From contig DASZZN010000037.1 in assembly GCA_035544955.1 (NCBI GenBank), positions 1-64,000 on the forward strand: a DNA stretch of 64,000 nucleotides, read 5' to 3'. The DNA is from Candidatus Dormiibacterota bacterium. Lineage in GTDB: Bacteria; Chloroflexota; Dormibacteria; CF-121. A model generated the notes under the pieces. It saw only the letters and a program-made list of their open reading frames with translations. It did not search any database and was not told the origin of the DNA. Numbering within the stretch: position 1 is the stretch's first letter; each line of letters begins with the position of its first letter. Made by a program: the position numbers and the translations under genes. Shown one piece after another: positions 17,667 through 26,732 of this stretch.

Positions 17667-19416
17667 CCTTCACATTGGGCCGCGACGGAGCACGCTGGGC
17701 GCGGTTCTGAAGCGCGCGGTCCCCACCCTGGTCGCCACCCTGATCTCCACCGGCGCCACTGGGGGAGGTCAAGGGGAGGGTCGGCAGGAACTTCGGCTGG
17801 CGACGCGCCTTGGTCACATGCTCGAAGCCGGAGGCCAACCGGATCAACGTTGGCTCGCTGAACGCGCCCGCCATGAACGACATCCCAACGGGAAGGCCGA
17901 GGATCAGCCCCATCGGGACATTGATGATCGGGTAGCCGGCGATCGCCGAGTGGGAGGAGCTGCCGAACGTGAAGTGGTCGCCGTAGATCAAGTCGGTCGA
18001 CCAGGCCGGCGGCTCCGTGGGCGCCACAACGGCGATGACATTGTTGTCGCGGAGGGCGCGGTCGATGCCGTCGGTACCGCCATTGAAATGGTCACGCGCC
18101 AGGGCGGCGTTGTAAGCGGCGATAGTGCCCGGGTCGTTGGTATCGACCGCCTGCGCCAGCACGAAGAGTTCCTGGCCGAAGAACGGCATCTCCTGCGCCG
18201 CGTGCGCATTGTTGAAGGCGATCGCTGCGGCCAGGTCACCATGCGCGAGCGGGACACCGGTCCGCGTCTGGAGGTAGTTCTTCAGGTCGATCTTGAAGTC
18301 GAAGAGCAACACCGTCGTTTCGTCCGCCCCTGACTGAACCACTTCAGCGAAGTGCGGCAGCTGGACCTCGACCATGATCGCGCCGGCATTGGACATCGCC
18401 TGCACCGCCGCCTCGAAGACCACGTCGGTTTTGGCGTTTGATCCCTCGAACTGGCGGGTGAAGCCGATGCGGACACCTCGAAGCCCGTCGGGGTGGAGGA
18501 ACTGCGTGTAGTCGGAGAAGAACTTCCCGGTGCTGGCCTGGGTGGCTGGGTCGCGCGGGTCGACGCCAACAAGCGCGCCAAGGACGGCGGCGGCGTCCGC
18601 GACGGTTCGCGTGTGCGGTCCGACCGTGTCCTGGTTGTGCGAGATGGGTACGACACCGGCGCGGCTCACCAGGCCCACCGTTGGCTTGATGCCCACGACA
18701 CCGTTGTGGTTGGCCGGGCACACGATGCTGCCGTCGGTTTCGGTGCCGATCGAAACCGCCGTGAAGTTTGCCGAGGACGCGGCGCCCGAGCCGGAGCTCG
18801 AGCCGCACGGATTGCGGTTGATGCCGTAGGGGTTGTTGCACTGGCCGCCCCGGGCTGACCAGCCGCTGGTGGAGGTGGTGGAGCGGAAGTTGGCCCACTC
18901 GCTGAGGGTCGTCTTTCCCAGGATGACCGCGCCCGCCGCCCGGAGTCGCGCGGCGACGGTTGAGTCGCGGGGCGCCGCTGCTCCGACCAGCCCGAGGGAC
19001 CCGGCAGCCGTCTGCATTTCGTCGTGGGAGTCGATGTTGTCCTTGAGCAGGACGGGGATCCCGTGCAGCGGGCCGCGCGCTCTGCGGGTGCGACGCTCGT
19101 GGTCGAGTTGGCCGGCGATCTCGCGCGCGTCGGGGTTGACCTCGATGACGGAATTCACCGTCGGGCCGCTCTGATCGATGGAGCGAATCCGGCTGAGATA
19201 GTAATCCACCAGATCGACCGAGCGCAGCTTCTTCTTTGCCATCAGGGCTTGCAGCTGGACGACGGTGGCTTCGTTCAAGTCGGTGGGCGCCGCTGCCAGC
19301 GCCGCCAGGGGTGCCCCCTGCAGCGCGGCGACGGATGCGGCCGCCCCAGCCAGGGTGCCGGCTCCGAGCTTCAGTGCGTCACGACGCGTGACTCCATGGG
19401 ACGTGTCTTCCGACAT
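17653..19416 (-). CDS. Tat-exported amidase signature (AS) family enzyme
   Basis: This 587-residue protein has a Tat signal (TRRDALKLGAG then an Ala-rich hydrophobic stretch) and an AS-family amidase domain. The Ser-cisSer-Lys triad is visible as Lys125 (VLLKDNID), the Gly/Ser-rich loop GSSSGSGAA near 206 and nucleophile Ser230 in GTETDGSI. The C-terminus has a low-complexity GGDQGGDQGGD tract containing a partial palindromic repeat. It converges on the ureohydrolase gene with a 14-bp overlap. The substrate is unknown; AS enzymes hydrolyse amides and some ureides. Confidence 0.9.
   Translation of the reverse strand: MSEDTSHGVTRRDALKLGAGTLAGAAASVAALQGAPLAALAAAPTDLNEATVVQLQALMAKKKLRSVDLVDYYLSRIRSIDQSGPTVNSVIEVNPDAREIAGQLDHERRTRRARGPLHGIPVLLKDNIDSHDEMQTAAGSLGLVGAAAPRDSTVAARLRAAGAVILGKTTLSEWANFRSTTSTSGWSARGGQCNNPYGINRNPCGSSSGSGAASSANFTAVSIGTETDGSIVCPANHNGVVGIKPTVGLVSRAGVVPISHNQDTVGPHTRTVADAAAVLGALVGVDPRDPATQASTGKFFSDYTQFLHPDGLRGVRIGFTRQFEGSNAKTDVVFEAAVQAMSNAGAIMVEVQLPHFAEVVQSGADETTVLLFDFKIDLKNYLQTRTGVPLAHGDLAAAIAFNNAHAAQEMPFFGQELFVLAQAVDTNDPGTIAAYNAALARDHFNGGTDGIDRALRDNNVIAVVAPTEPPAWSTDLIYGDHFTFGSSSHSAIAGYPIINVPMGLILGLPVGMSFMAGAFSEPTLIRLASGFEHVTKARRQPKFLPTLPLTSPSGAGGDQGGDQGGDRALQNRAQRAPSRPNVKVSHL
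17758..17785. repeat. Partial G/C-rich palindromic repeat, copy C
   Basis: On the minus strand this reads GACCCTCCCC followed by TTGACCTCCCCCAGT, resembling the left arm of copies A and B. It sits in the low-complexity C-terminal coding region of the amidase gene. The match is partial, so membership in the family is uncertain. Confidence 0.3.
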
Positions 19417-19527
19417 CGATTTCCCTCCTTGATCGACTCGTGGGGACGCCGCGTGGCGCCCGTTGTCCTCTCCTTACGCGACTATGGCGGCCCCCGGTGG
19501 GGCTTGTCAATGGGCGGCGGGCATCAT

Positions 19528-19553
19528 CCCAGCGGAGGCCGCTGGGTCATAAT
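19528..19553 (+). promoter_or_regulatory. Dyad symmetry and -10-like box before BON-domain gene
   Basis: A perfect 8-bp inverted repeat CCCAGCGG-AGG-CCGCTGGG (19528-19546) is directly followed by CATAAT (19548-19553), 10 bp before the ATG at 19564. The dyad could be an operator or a short hairpin overlapping the promoter. No convincing -35 box is visible. Confidence 0.35.
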
Positions 19554-19563
19554 TCGTTGAGTT

Positions 19564-20607
19564 ATGGACCTAACCCTGGCCGCCATCGTCATCATGGGCG
19601 GCTGGGTCGTTGTCATGGTCGCGGCCGGCACGGCGATGTCGTTGCGGCCGGGTGGCGTCGCGATCCGCTTTGCACCGGCCGGCGCGCCTTCCGCCGGGTT
19701 CAGCGGGCGCCGCGACGAGATCCTCCTCGGCGGCGACGCGGAGGTGCTGGGGAATGTCCGCGGGACGGTGGAGGCGGTGCAGCTTCATCCAGAGAACCGC
19801 CGGTTGCAGGACCTTGAGCTGGCGACAGGGCTGGGCCTCGAAGAACGGCAGGTGCCGGCGGGCGCCATCCTGTCGGCTGATGGCCAGGTGGTGCGACTCG
19901 CCGAGGTCTGGACCGAGTCGCCTGCCGGCTCCGGCACAGATGCGGCGAGCCTTCGCCGGGACATGGCGGTGAGAAGCGCCGACGGCAAGCGCCTCGGCCG
20001 CCTCCGGTTGGTGTGCTTCGATCGAGCCTCCGGCACGGCGACCGCCCTCGTGGTTGCGGGCCGCGGCACCCCCAGCCTGCGCCTGCTACCGATCGATCGA
20101 GTACGGGAGGCCGGCCCCAATGGCATCGTCACCGATTTGCCGAGCGGCGACTGGTCGAAGCTGGCGCCCTTTGCGACCGATTGGGAAATCAGGCAGGCGA
20201 TTACGGAGCAGCTGATGGCCGACCCGGTCCTGCGAGGGATCCAGCGGTCGATCACGATCGACGTCCAGGACCAGGTGGTAACGGTCCGTGGCTACGTTGC
20301 CGATCAATCGGAGGCGGAGCGGGTGGCGCGAGTCATCAGGTCCCTCCCGGGCGTCCTGCAGGTCGACCGGCAGCTCATCACGGACGACGATCTGGCCCGG
20401 GCCGTGACCGACGCGATCCGATCCGATCCGACCTTAAGGGCCGCGGACGTGCAGGTCAGCGGCCACCATGGGACGGCCGATATTACGGGCGTCGCCCCCG
20501 ACCCGGCCGCCATGCGGCGAATTGAGTCGGTGGCAAGCCAGGTGCCTGGCGTGCAGGTCGTGCACAACATGGTCTCGATCCGCCGCGCCGCCCCGCTTAC
20601 GTCCTGA
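19564..20607 (+). CDS. Membrane-anchored protein with two BON domains
   Basis: This 347-residue protein has an N-terminal membrane helix (LAAIVIMGGWVVVMVAAGTAM), a middle beta-rich region resembling PRC-barrel repeats (residues about 50-190) and two C-terminal BON domains. The first BON is in ITIDVQDQVVTVRGYVADQSEAERV, the second in DVQVSGHHGTADITGVAPDPAAM. BON domains bind membranes or phospholipids in stress and envelope proteins. The gene stands alone and ends at a strong hairpin. Confidence 0.82.
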   Translation: MDLTLAAIVIMGGWVVVMVAAGTAMSLRPGGVAIRFAPAGAPSAGFSGRRDEILLGGDAEVLGNVRGTVEAVQLHPENRRLQDLELATGLGLEERQVPAGAILSADGQVVRLAEVWTESPAGSGTDAASLRRDMAVRSADGKRLGRLRLVCFDRASGTATALVVAGRGTPSLRLLPIDRVREAGPNGIVTDLPSGDWSKLAPFATDWEIRQAITEQLMADPVLRGIQRSITIDVQDQVVTVRGYVADQSEAERVARVIRSLPGVLQVDRQLITDDDLARAVTDAIRSDPTLRAADVQVSGHHGTADITGVAPDPAAMRRIESVASQVPGVQVVHNMVSIRRAAPLTS

Positions 20608-20616
20608 AAACGTAAA

Positions 20617-20639
20617 GGGGGCCGGACGATCCGGCCCCC
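20617..20639. terminator. Bidirectional hairpin terminator between convergent genes
   Basis: This is a perfect 10-bp stem GGGGGCCGGA / TCCGGCCCCC with a CGA loop, 9 bp after the BON gene stop and 20 bp from the end of the opposing phosphoesterase gene. There is no U-tract, so termination efficiency is uncertain. Confidence 0.7.
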
Positions 20640-20659
20640 AGCGCATCTGACTGACGATC

Positions 20660-22402
20660 TCAGCTGTTAGTTGTCCGCTTGTCGCCGCCGCCGCCACCGC
20701 CGCCATCACCGCCGTCACCGCCCTCGCGAGCTCTGAAGACCGTTGAGAGGTCCTTGACCGCGGCATCGCGCGTTCCCAGCGGAGCGAGACCGAAGCGGTG
20801 CTCGATGGTGGCAAGGATCGACGTCGTGTCGTGCTGGGCGCTGTCGACTACGAAGTCGCCGCGCAGCCGCGGGGCGATGATTAACGCCGGAATTCGGGTT
20901 CCCGGACCCCACAGGTCGTGCGGGCCTACCGCAGTGCCCTGGCCCGGAGGTGCGACATGGTCCCACTGGCCACCGAACTCGTCGTAGGTGGTGACGACCA
21001 GGGTGTCCTTTGCGCAGGCACTGCCCTCGATCGCCTTGAGCAGCTTGACCAGGTGGCTGCTGCCCGCGGTCTCGCTGGTGTAGCCGGGATGCTCATTATC
21101 CAGGCCGATCGGCTTGACGAAGCTGACCGACTTCAGCTTGCACCGCTCGTCGGTGGACGATTGGGCCAGCTTCAGGAATTCCGCTTCGTCGCGCAGATGC
21201 TGAGCCCGGGCGGTGGTTCCCGGCCGGTAGTTGTAGAAGTAGTTGAACGCCTGATGGTGGAACTGGAACACCTTGTTCGGGCAATAGGGATACGCTGGGT
21301 TCGGCGCCGAGTATGGATCCGTGCAAACCCCGGGGGTGGTGCCGTTGGTCCAACCTGGTGCACCGACATCGCCATCGGCATTTGACCAGCCACCGGAGTA
21401 CCAGGCCCAGCTGACGCCGGCCGCGCTAAGCTCATCGCCGATCGTCTTGCCAGTCTGCGGCGGCAGTTGGGGAGTGCCCTTGAAGGGTTGGTAGGCCGGC
21501 TGGATGGTGTTGATCGCGTAGTCGCCGCACGCCCGTCCCGGAACCGCTGATGGGCAGACCTGGGTGACCTGCTTGTCCGACACCGGACCGGTCGGCGTGT
21601 AGAGCGGATAGGTGGCGTTTGGCATCCCGTTCGAATCGATGATCGAATGGTTCGCCGCGGGAGCCAAGGGCCACGTCGGCGACGCGGCCGCGATCAGCCA
21701 CTGGTGGTTGAGGAACGATCCGCCGAAGGCGCCCTGGAAGAAGTTGTCAGCGATCGCGTAGTTCGGATGGTCCTCCTGATGGAGGTACTGATAGATCGGA
21801 AGCGCCTGCGTGTTGTAGTAGCCCTGCGTCAGGCCGGCGGCGTCGCTCCCGGCCGTGTAGCGATTCTGCTGGCCGTTGTTGAGCTGATATTGCTCCTGAT
21901 AGAAGCGGTGAACGATGTCTTCCGTGCAGCCGCCCGGCAGGTTCGTTGGTCCTTCCTTGTAGCCGTGCGCCGAGAACGGAGCGCCCGGCACAGGGCAGGT
22001 CCGAGCACTGGCCGGAATGTAGGCGTCGATCTGAAATGGGGCGTTGACGAAGTGGCTGGTGAACGCGGTGTTGGCGGGCGTCCCCGTCGTGTCCGCGCAA
22101 CTCGCCGGTACGATTGCCGCGAGATTGACGTCGTTCTGCAGCAGGCAGGCGAAGACGGTGCCGTTCTGCTTGACCTGCAGCGTCTGCGCGGCGCCCGCAT
22201 TCTCCAGGCCGTTCACGCCTTCCCAGCCCCCATAGAGGTTGTCGAAGCTATGGTTCTCCTGGTAGATCACCACGATATGGTGGATCTTGGCGAGCGGCGA
22301 TCCGCCACGATCGGACTCCGATCCTGCCGCTGGTAGCGCCGTGAGCGCGAGCAACGACGCCAGCGCCACAGGCACGACGATCCGCACGCGTGCGTTCATC
22401 AA
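20660..22402 (-). CDS. Secreted phosphoesterase (phospholipase C / acid phosphatase family)
   Basis: This 580-residue protein has a signal peptide (VRIVVPVALASLLALTALPAAGS). Its phosphoesterase signature is HIVVIYQENHSFDNLYGG near residue 45, followed by DNFFQGAFGGSFLNHQWLI and a C-terminal TYDEFGGQWDHVAPP and IIAPRLRGD. This is the AcpA/PLC group that hydrolyses phosphomonoesters or phosphatidylcholine. The C-terminus ends in a Gly/Asp-rich tail. MM at the start leaves two adjacent possible ATGs. It may serve phosphate scavenging; no Pho box was identified. Confidence 0.88.
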   Translation of the reverse strand: MMNARVRIVVPVALASLLALTALPAAGSESDRGGSPLAKIHHIVVIYQENHSFDNLYGGWEGVNGLENAGAAQTLQVKQNGTVFACLLQNDVNLAAIVPASCADTTGTPANTAFTSHFVNAPFQIDAYIPASARTCPVPGAPFSAHGYKEGPTNLPGGCTEDIVHRFYQEQYQLNNGQQNRYTAGSDAAGLTQGYYNTQALPIYQYLHQEDHPNYAIADNFFQGAFGGSFLNHQWLIAAASPTWPLAPAANHSIIDSNGMPNATYPLYTPTGPVSDKQVTQVCPSAVPGRACGDYAINTIQPAYQPFKGTPQLPPQTGKTIGDELSAAGVSWAWYSGGWSNADGDVGAPGWTNGTTPGVCTDPYSAPNPAYPYCPNKVFQFHHQAFNYFYNYRPGTTARAQHLRDEAEFLKLAQSSTDERCKLKSVSFVKPIGLDNEHPGYTSETAGSSHLVKLLKAIEGSACAKDTLVVTTYDEFGGQWDHVAPPGQGTAVGPHDLWGPGTRIPALIIAPRLRGDFVVDSAQHDTTSILATIEHRFGLAPLGTRDAAVKDLSTVFRAREGGDGGDGGGGGGGDKRTTNS

Positions 22403-22474
22403 GTTCCTCCTCCCTTTGGCTAGCCCCGATCCGAATTCCCTAGGGTCCCTTTTTACGCGAACCGATGGAAGAAA

Positions 22475-23035
22475 TCAAGAAGATCCGGTTAAGGCTTCGG
22501 TTAGCAGAAACATCCTGAAATCCCGGTCGGTCCTCTCCTGATAGCTCGACCATGCCGGCCAGATCTCGAGCAGGCGTGGCCACAGACGCTGCTTCTCGTC
22601 CCCTTCCAGCAACCTCGCCTGGAAGCGGCGCGTGTCGCCGCGGAGTCTGACCTCGACAGTCGGGTTGGCCAGCAGATTCTCCGACCAGGCCGGGTGCCGT
22701 TTGTTGCCCCAGTTCGACGCGACGATCACGAGGTGACCATCGTCCTCCAGATACAGCACGGGTACCGCCCGCAGCCTCCCTGTCCTGCGTCCTTGAGTAA
22801 CCAGCAGGAGTTCTGGCAGATCGCGCGGATTGATACCGCGTCCATACCGTAGCCACAACGCACGCTCGAGTGGCCACACGAAACGAGATCCCAGCCATGC
22901 GAACCAGCGCTTCTGACCGAGCCGGCGGAACAGCCGTCCCGTTCGCGAACGCGTCAGCTCTTCATCTCCATACTGCGCGAGCCTCGGCTGTGGGGGCGGG
23001 CAGGCGTATGCCGCGGCCGGGGAACCGGCGGCCAT
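22475..23035 (-). CDS. DUF385 / deazaflavin-dependent nitroreductase-type protein
   Basis: The family core is clear: LLLVTQGRRTGRLRAVPVLYL, VIVASNWGNKRHPAWSENLLANPTVEV and LWPRLLEIWPAWSSYQERT. These proteins bind F420 or FMN, and the family includes Ddn. The start is uncertain. ATGs at 23068 and 23035 overlap the preceding gene by 107 and 74 bp, and a GTG at 22879 would leave only the core. I chose 23035 as a compromise. Presence suggests F420-type chemistry in this lineage. Confidence 0.75.
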   Translation of the reverse strand: MAAGSPAAAYACPPPQPRLAQYGDEELTRSRTGRLFRRLGQKRWFAWLGSRFVWPLERALWLRYGRGINPRDLPELLLVTQGRRTGRLRAVPVLYLEDDGHLVIVASNWGNKRHPAWSENLLANPTVEVRLRGDTRRFQARLLEGDEKQRLWPRLLEIWPAWSSYQERTDRDFRMFLLTEALTGSS

Positions 23036-23768
23036 CGGAATCGCCTCGGCCCGCCTGCCGCCGGTCATCCTGACCGAGCCAGAGGTAGAGGCAGACCATC
23101 AGGACCACGAGGTCGGTGAGGACGCCGGGCACCATCACGATGCCGGCGGCGACCTGCTGGTCGACCAGCGGTACCGGATAGAACGAGGCGGACGCGAACC
23201 CGAGCACGATGCCCAGGATGCGGAGCTGAGCCGACGATAGAAGGAGGTAGACGGCGCGACCGAGGTGAGATAGCCGGCATCGGCCTGGAGGTTGGTCGAT
23301 CACCTGGGACCAGAACATATAGGCCAGACCAACCATCGCCAGCAGAAACAGCTGGCCAGCCCAGCCCGACCGGGCTGTCGCCTGATAGATCGGGGGCAAG
23401 AAGGAAAGAATGACGGCGCCATTGAAGAGCACGAACGCGGCCGCTGGCACCCAGGATAGCGAGCGGTTGTCGGACCTTCCGTTGCGGATCAGCCGAAGGA
23501 ACCGGGGATGCGGCGCGCCGATTACCAGGAGCGGCGCGACCACCATCAGCAACGCCATCAGCTGCGCGGTCCGAGCCGAGAGCGACTGGCGTGTCAGGGC
23601 ATCAACAGGCGTGGATGTCCCGAGCATCAGCATCACCAGGCCCGCAAAGAATGCCGTGGTGCGCCACTGTCGGGCGTTCCAGCGAGGCGCGGCGCCCAGC
23701 AGGCGGACCGGTCGCCGGCCACCCAGAAAGTAGATGACGGCCAGGATGATGCCGAGGGAAACGGCCAT
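22962..23768 (-). CDS. Second CtaG-like (caa3_CtaG) membrane protein lacking histidines
   Basis: This 268-residue, seven-helix protein resembles the CtaG encoded at 25269-26126 (MVVAPLLVIGAP, FWSQVIDQPP, DQQVAAGIVMVPGVLTDLVVLMVCLYLWL). The histidines of the first copy (HMTQHLLL; WHWPAAYD; NHAVHHLEH) are replaced (RTAQLMAL; LSFLPPIY; SGWAGQLF). It may have lost copper handling or act structurally. It starts 2 bp after tlpA at the end of the oxidase operon. Confidence 0.78.
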   Translation of the reverse strand: MAVSLGIILAVIYFLGGRRPVRLLGAAPRWNARQWRTTAFFAGLVMLMLGTSTPVDALTRQSLSARTAQLMALLMVVAPLLVIGAPHPRFLRLIRNGRSDNRSLSWVPAAAFVLFNGAVILSFLPPIYQATARSGWAGQLFLLAMVGLAYMFWSQVIDQPPGRCRLSHLGRAVYLLLSSAQLRILGIVLGFASASFYPVPLVDQQVAAGIVMVPGVLTDLVVLMVCLYLWLGQDDRRQAGRGDSDGRRFPGRGIRLPAPTAEARAVWR

Positions 23769-23770
23769 GG

Positions 23771-24295
23771 CTACAGGATCGAGTGAAGGTGCTGTTGAAG
23801 CATGGCATCGGACATCTGGCCCAGCTGGATGAACGCGACGGCGCCCGATCGGTCGATGAAGATGCTGACCGGCAGGCCGACCGTGACGCCATACTCGCCG
23901 GCGATCTGGCCGGCCGGGTCGTAGACAGCAGGAAAGCGCGCGCCTACCTTTCGGAGGAATGCCCGCATGCTGTTGAGGTCGGTCTGCTGGTAGTCGACGG
24001 CGAGCACCGTGAAGCCGGCGCCGCCATACCGGTCGAGAGCCCGCTGCAACAGCGGCATCTCATCCTGGCAGGGCGCGCACCAGGTGGCCCAAAAGTTCAG
24101 GAGCACGGGCTTGCCGCGGAACTGGCTGAGCTGTACGGTCGCGCCGTCAAGCTGTTGCGTGGTGAAGTCCGGAGCCGCTGCGCCCACGTGGGCGCTTCCT
24201 CCCGCGACCGTCACGTGGATTGGGTGGCCCTGCCGGTGCGCTAACTGAAGCGCCAGGAGGAAAAGGAATAGGGCCGCAATCAGGAGGACGCCCAT
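23771..24295 (-). CDS. TlpA/ResA-type thioredoxin-fold protein
   Basis: This 174-residue protein has an N-terminal membrane anchor (MGVLLIAALFLFLLALQLA) and an extracytoplasmic thioredoxin domain with WATWCAPC (Cys73, Cys76) and cis-Pro in GLPVSIFID. It probably reduces apocytochrome or CuA cysteines during oxidase assembly, as inferred from its place in the cox operon. A GTG at 24325 would add ten residues; ATG 24295 is preferred. Confidence 0.88.
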   Translation of the reverse strand: MGVLLIAALFLFLLALQLAHRQGHPIHVTVAGGSAHVGAAAPDFTTQQLDGATVQLSQFRGKPVLLNFWATWCAPCQDEMPLLQRALDRYGGAGFTVLAVDYQQTDLNSMRAFLRKVGARFPAVYDPAGQIAGEYGVTVGLPVSIFIDRSGAVAFIQLGQMSDAMLQQHLHSIL

Positions 24296-24354
24296 GATCC
24301 TAGCCCGTGTCGACCACGAAAGCACCGGAGCGGGGCGGGTGCGGATGGTGGCGT

Positions 24355-25272
24355 TCAGTGTGGCAAAACGGCGGCCCCCGCCGCCAGAACGAAGACCAGG
24401 CCCAGGTAAACGAGCGAGAAATGAAAGAGCCGCGACGCCCAGGCGACGCCTTCCGTTGTCAGGCCGCGAACGGCCATCCAGAGGAAGGCGCCGCTCAGGA
24501 TCGCCGCGCCCACCGTGTACCAGGGACCAAACCAGATCCCCGGGACCAGGCTGAACGCCAATAGGAGGACCGCATAGGCAACGATCGAGCGGCGTGTCTC
24601 CAGGTCGGAGGCGACGACCGGCAGCATCGGAACGCCGACGGCTCGGTACTGCCGGCGGAGCAACAGCGCCAGTGACCAGAAGTGGGGCGGGGTCCAGAAG
24701 AAGATGACGGCGAACAGCGCCAGTGCCGGAGGGGTGATGGCGCCGGTCACCACCGCCCAGCCGACCAGCGGCGGAAAGGCGCCGGCGGCGCCACCGATCA
24801 CGATGTTCTGACGCGTTGCACGCTTCAGCCAGATCGTGTAGACGAAGATGTAGAAAAGGCCTCCGGCGAGCGCGAGCGTTGCCGCCAGCAGGTTGGTCGC
24901 CAGCGCGAGGAGGATGCAACCGAGGGCGGCGAGCACGACGCCGAAGGTGAGCGCGCTGCCGGGCTGGATGCGACCCGAGGGGACTGGTCGGGTGCAGGTG
25001 CGGGCCATCACGGCGTCGATGTCGCGGTCGAACCAGCAGTTGACGGCCGCCGCGCCGCCCGCCGAGAGGGCGCCGCCGGCGAGGGCGGCCAGCGTGAGCG
25101 ACGTGCCTGGCCAGCCTCGGGCGGCGGAAATCATGGCACCCAATTCGGTCATGAGGAGCAGCAGCAGGATGCGGGGCTTGGTCAGGCTAAGGTAATCCGT
25201 GAGCACGCTCCGAGCGCCATGCCATCGGAGTGGCGCGGCCCGGACAGCAACGTCCTGGGCTTCGGCGATCAC
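24355..25272 (-). CDS. ctaB: Protohaem IX farnesyltransferase
   Basis: This 305-residue UbiA-family prenyltransferase makes haem O from haem B for the oxidase. The aspartate-rich motif is in NCWFDRDIDAVMARTCTRP, the second conserved region is YTIWLKRATRQNIVIGGAAGAFPPLVGWA, and PPHFWSLAL is typical of CtaB. About nine membrane helices follow SLTKPRILLLL. The start is the GTG at 25272, which overlaps the ctaG stop as GTGA. Confidence 0.94.
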   Translation of the reverse strand: MIAEAQDVAVRAAPLRWHGARSVLTDYLSLTKPRILLLLLMTELGAMISAARGWPGTSLTLAALAGGALSAGGAAAVNCWFDRDIDAVMARTCTRPVPSGRIQPGSALTFGVVLAALGCILLALATNLLAATLALAGGLFYIFVYTIWLKRATRQNIVIGGAAGAFPPLVGWAVVTGAITPPALALFAVIFFWTPPHFWSLALLLRRQYRAVGVPMLPVVASDLETRRSIVAYAVLLLAFSLVPGIWFGPWYTVGAAILSGAFLWMAVRGLTTEGVAWASRLFHFSLVYLGLVFVLAAGAAVLPH

Positions 25273-26126
25273 TTCAGTACTCCGGCGCGCTGCGGAGCGA
25301 ACGCCCGGCCGCGTGCGTCCTCCTCGCGGAACCACAGGTAGAGACAGGTGAGGAAGACGATCGAGTAGGTGATCGACCCCGGCACCCACATGATCCCGGC
25401 ACCGAACTGCTGATCGGTCAGCGCGGAAATCCCACCCGGGCGCGAGGGCAGCAGGGCGTAGGCGTAGTAAGGCGCAGTCGCGAAGGCGAGCACGGCCGCC
25501 AATGCCCAGGCCTGGATGGTCGCGAGGAACACGTAGACCACGCGACTCAACTGGGTGAGGCGCGCATGAAAGGGATGCTGGTCGATGAGCTGTGCCCAGA
25601 ACAGGATGCCAAGCCCGAGGAAGAGCGCGTGCTCGAGATGATGGACGGCGTGATTGCGCAGCGTGAGGTCATAGGCCGCCGGCCAGTGCCAGATCCAGAG
25701 GTTCGCGGTGGAAAGGATGAAGGCACCGACCGGTGCGCTCAACCAGGCGGACGCCCGGCGCGGCATCCGCAGCGCCGGATGCTTGACGATGGTGCGCGCG
25801 AGCGGCCGGCGGATCGAGATCGGCAGGCCGCGCCAGATCTGCAGCCAGGGAGCGGCCACGACCAACAGCGGCGCGGCCACCATGATCAGCAGGAGGTGCT
25901 GCGTCATGTGCGCCCAGAACAACTGGCGGGCCAGCGTTTCCAGTGGGGTGTCGACGGCCAACAAGATCACCCCGAGCCCCGACCAGAAGGCGACCGCGCG
26001 CCAGCGATTTGAAGAGGCCAGATGGATACGGCGATGCCCACCCCATAGATAGAGGATGGCGGTGACCTCCACGCCGAGGAGCACCCACGGCTCGATGGGC
26101 CAGGTCAGTGGGTTCAGCCAGCTCAC
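25269..26126 (-). CDS. CtaG-type cytochrome c oxidase assembly protein (caa3_CtaG)
   Basis: This 285-residue, seven-helix protein has the conserved His clusters AHMTQHLLLIMVAAPLLV, WIWHWPAAYD and NHAVHHLEHALFLGLGILFWAQLIDQHPF. The Bacillus CtaG family is needed for caa3 oxidase, probably in CuB insertion. It lies 9 bp after coxIII and couples to ctaB. Confidence 0.9.
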   Translation of the reverse strand: MSWLNPLTWPIEPWVLLGVEVTAILYLWGGHRRIHLASSNRWRAVAFWSGLGVILLAVDTPLETLARQLFWAHMTQHLLLIMVAAPLLVVAAPWLQIWRGLPISIRRPLARTIVKHPALRMPRRASAWLSAPVGAFILSTANLWIWHWPAAYDLTLRNHAVHHLEHALFLGLGILFWAQLIDQHPFHARLTQLSRVVYVFLATIQAWALAAVLAFATAPYYAYALLPSRPGGISALTDQQFGAGIMWVPGSITYSIVFLTCLYLWFREEDARGRAFAPQRAGVLK

Positions 26127-26135
26127 GCGAGTCCT

Positions 26136-26732
26136 TCAGGCGACGAGGTACAGAAGGACGTAGTTCACGACGCCGACGGCGGCGAGGAAGAGCAGGACCC
26201 AGGCGAATGAAGCGGCCGGCTGCCGTCGCACGACGGTATCACCCGCGGGTCCGGTTTGCGTGGCGATGCTGCCCAGCCAGGCGGTGGCGAGCGCGAACTG
26301 GATAAGCCACGAGCCCGTCAGCCCGCTGAACACGCTTGGATAAGCACCGTCGGTCAGGCCGAAGCCGAGGTGCCACATTTCGTACCCCTGAAAGAGGCAG
26401 GTGGCAATCCCGAAAACCAGAGCGACCGGTGTGAGGAGGCGAAACAGGATCGTGCGGGTCGGCTGGCGGGAGCCCAGGAAGTAGCTGACGGCGGTCAGGA
26501 GCGCGAGGACGAGCACGACGGCGCCGTAGCCCTTGCTCGGCGGACCGGCGCCCTGCGCCTTCCAGGCTTGATTGTTGTTGAGCGCCCGCAGGTAAAAGAA
26601 AGCGAACCACCAGGCGGCAAAGAAGAAGATCTCCGCGGCGAGGAACAGCCAGGTGCCGATCGCCACCAGCCTTGTATCGAGCAGCGCCTCGGCATCGGCG
26701 GCGGCCTCGTACGGGCGGGTTCTAACCGCCAC
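26136..26732 (-). CDS. ctaE: Cytochrome c oxidase subunit III
   Basis: This five-helix CoxIII has DTRLVAIGTWLFLAAEIFFFAAWWFAFFYL at its N-terminus (the conserved Glu of helix III in the family) and FQGYEMWHLGFGLTDGAYPSVFSGLTG. I chose the GTG at 26732 because GGGAG precedes it by 6 bp and it overlaps the coxI stop by only 11 bp. An ATG at 26756 is the alternative. It is a short CoxIII lacking the first two helices, as in many bacterial oxidases. Confidence 0.88.
   Translation of the reverse strand: MAVRTRPYEAAADAEALLDTRLVAIGTWLFLAAEIFFFAAWWFAFFYLRALNNNQAWKAQGAGPPSKGYGAVVLVLALLTAVSYFLGSRQPTRTILFRLLTPVALVFGIATCLFQGYEMWHLGFGLTDGAYPSVFSGLTGSWLIQFALATAWLGSIATQTGPAGDTVVRRQPAASFAWVLLFLAAVGVVNYVLLYLVA

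Noticed and set aside
23771-24919. 382-residue reading of the tlpA frame extending far upstream
   Set aside because: The first 200 residues are the shadow of ctaB; the real protein starts with its membrane anchor at 24295.
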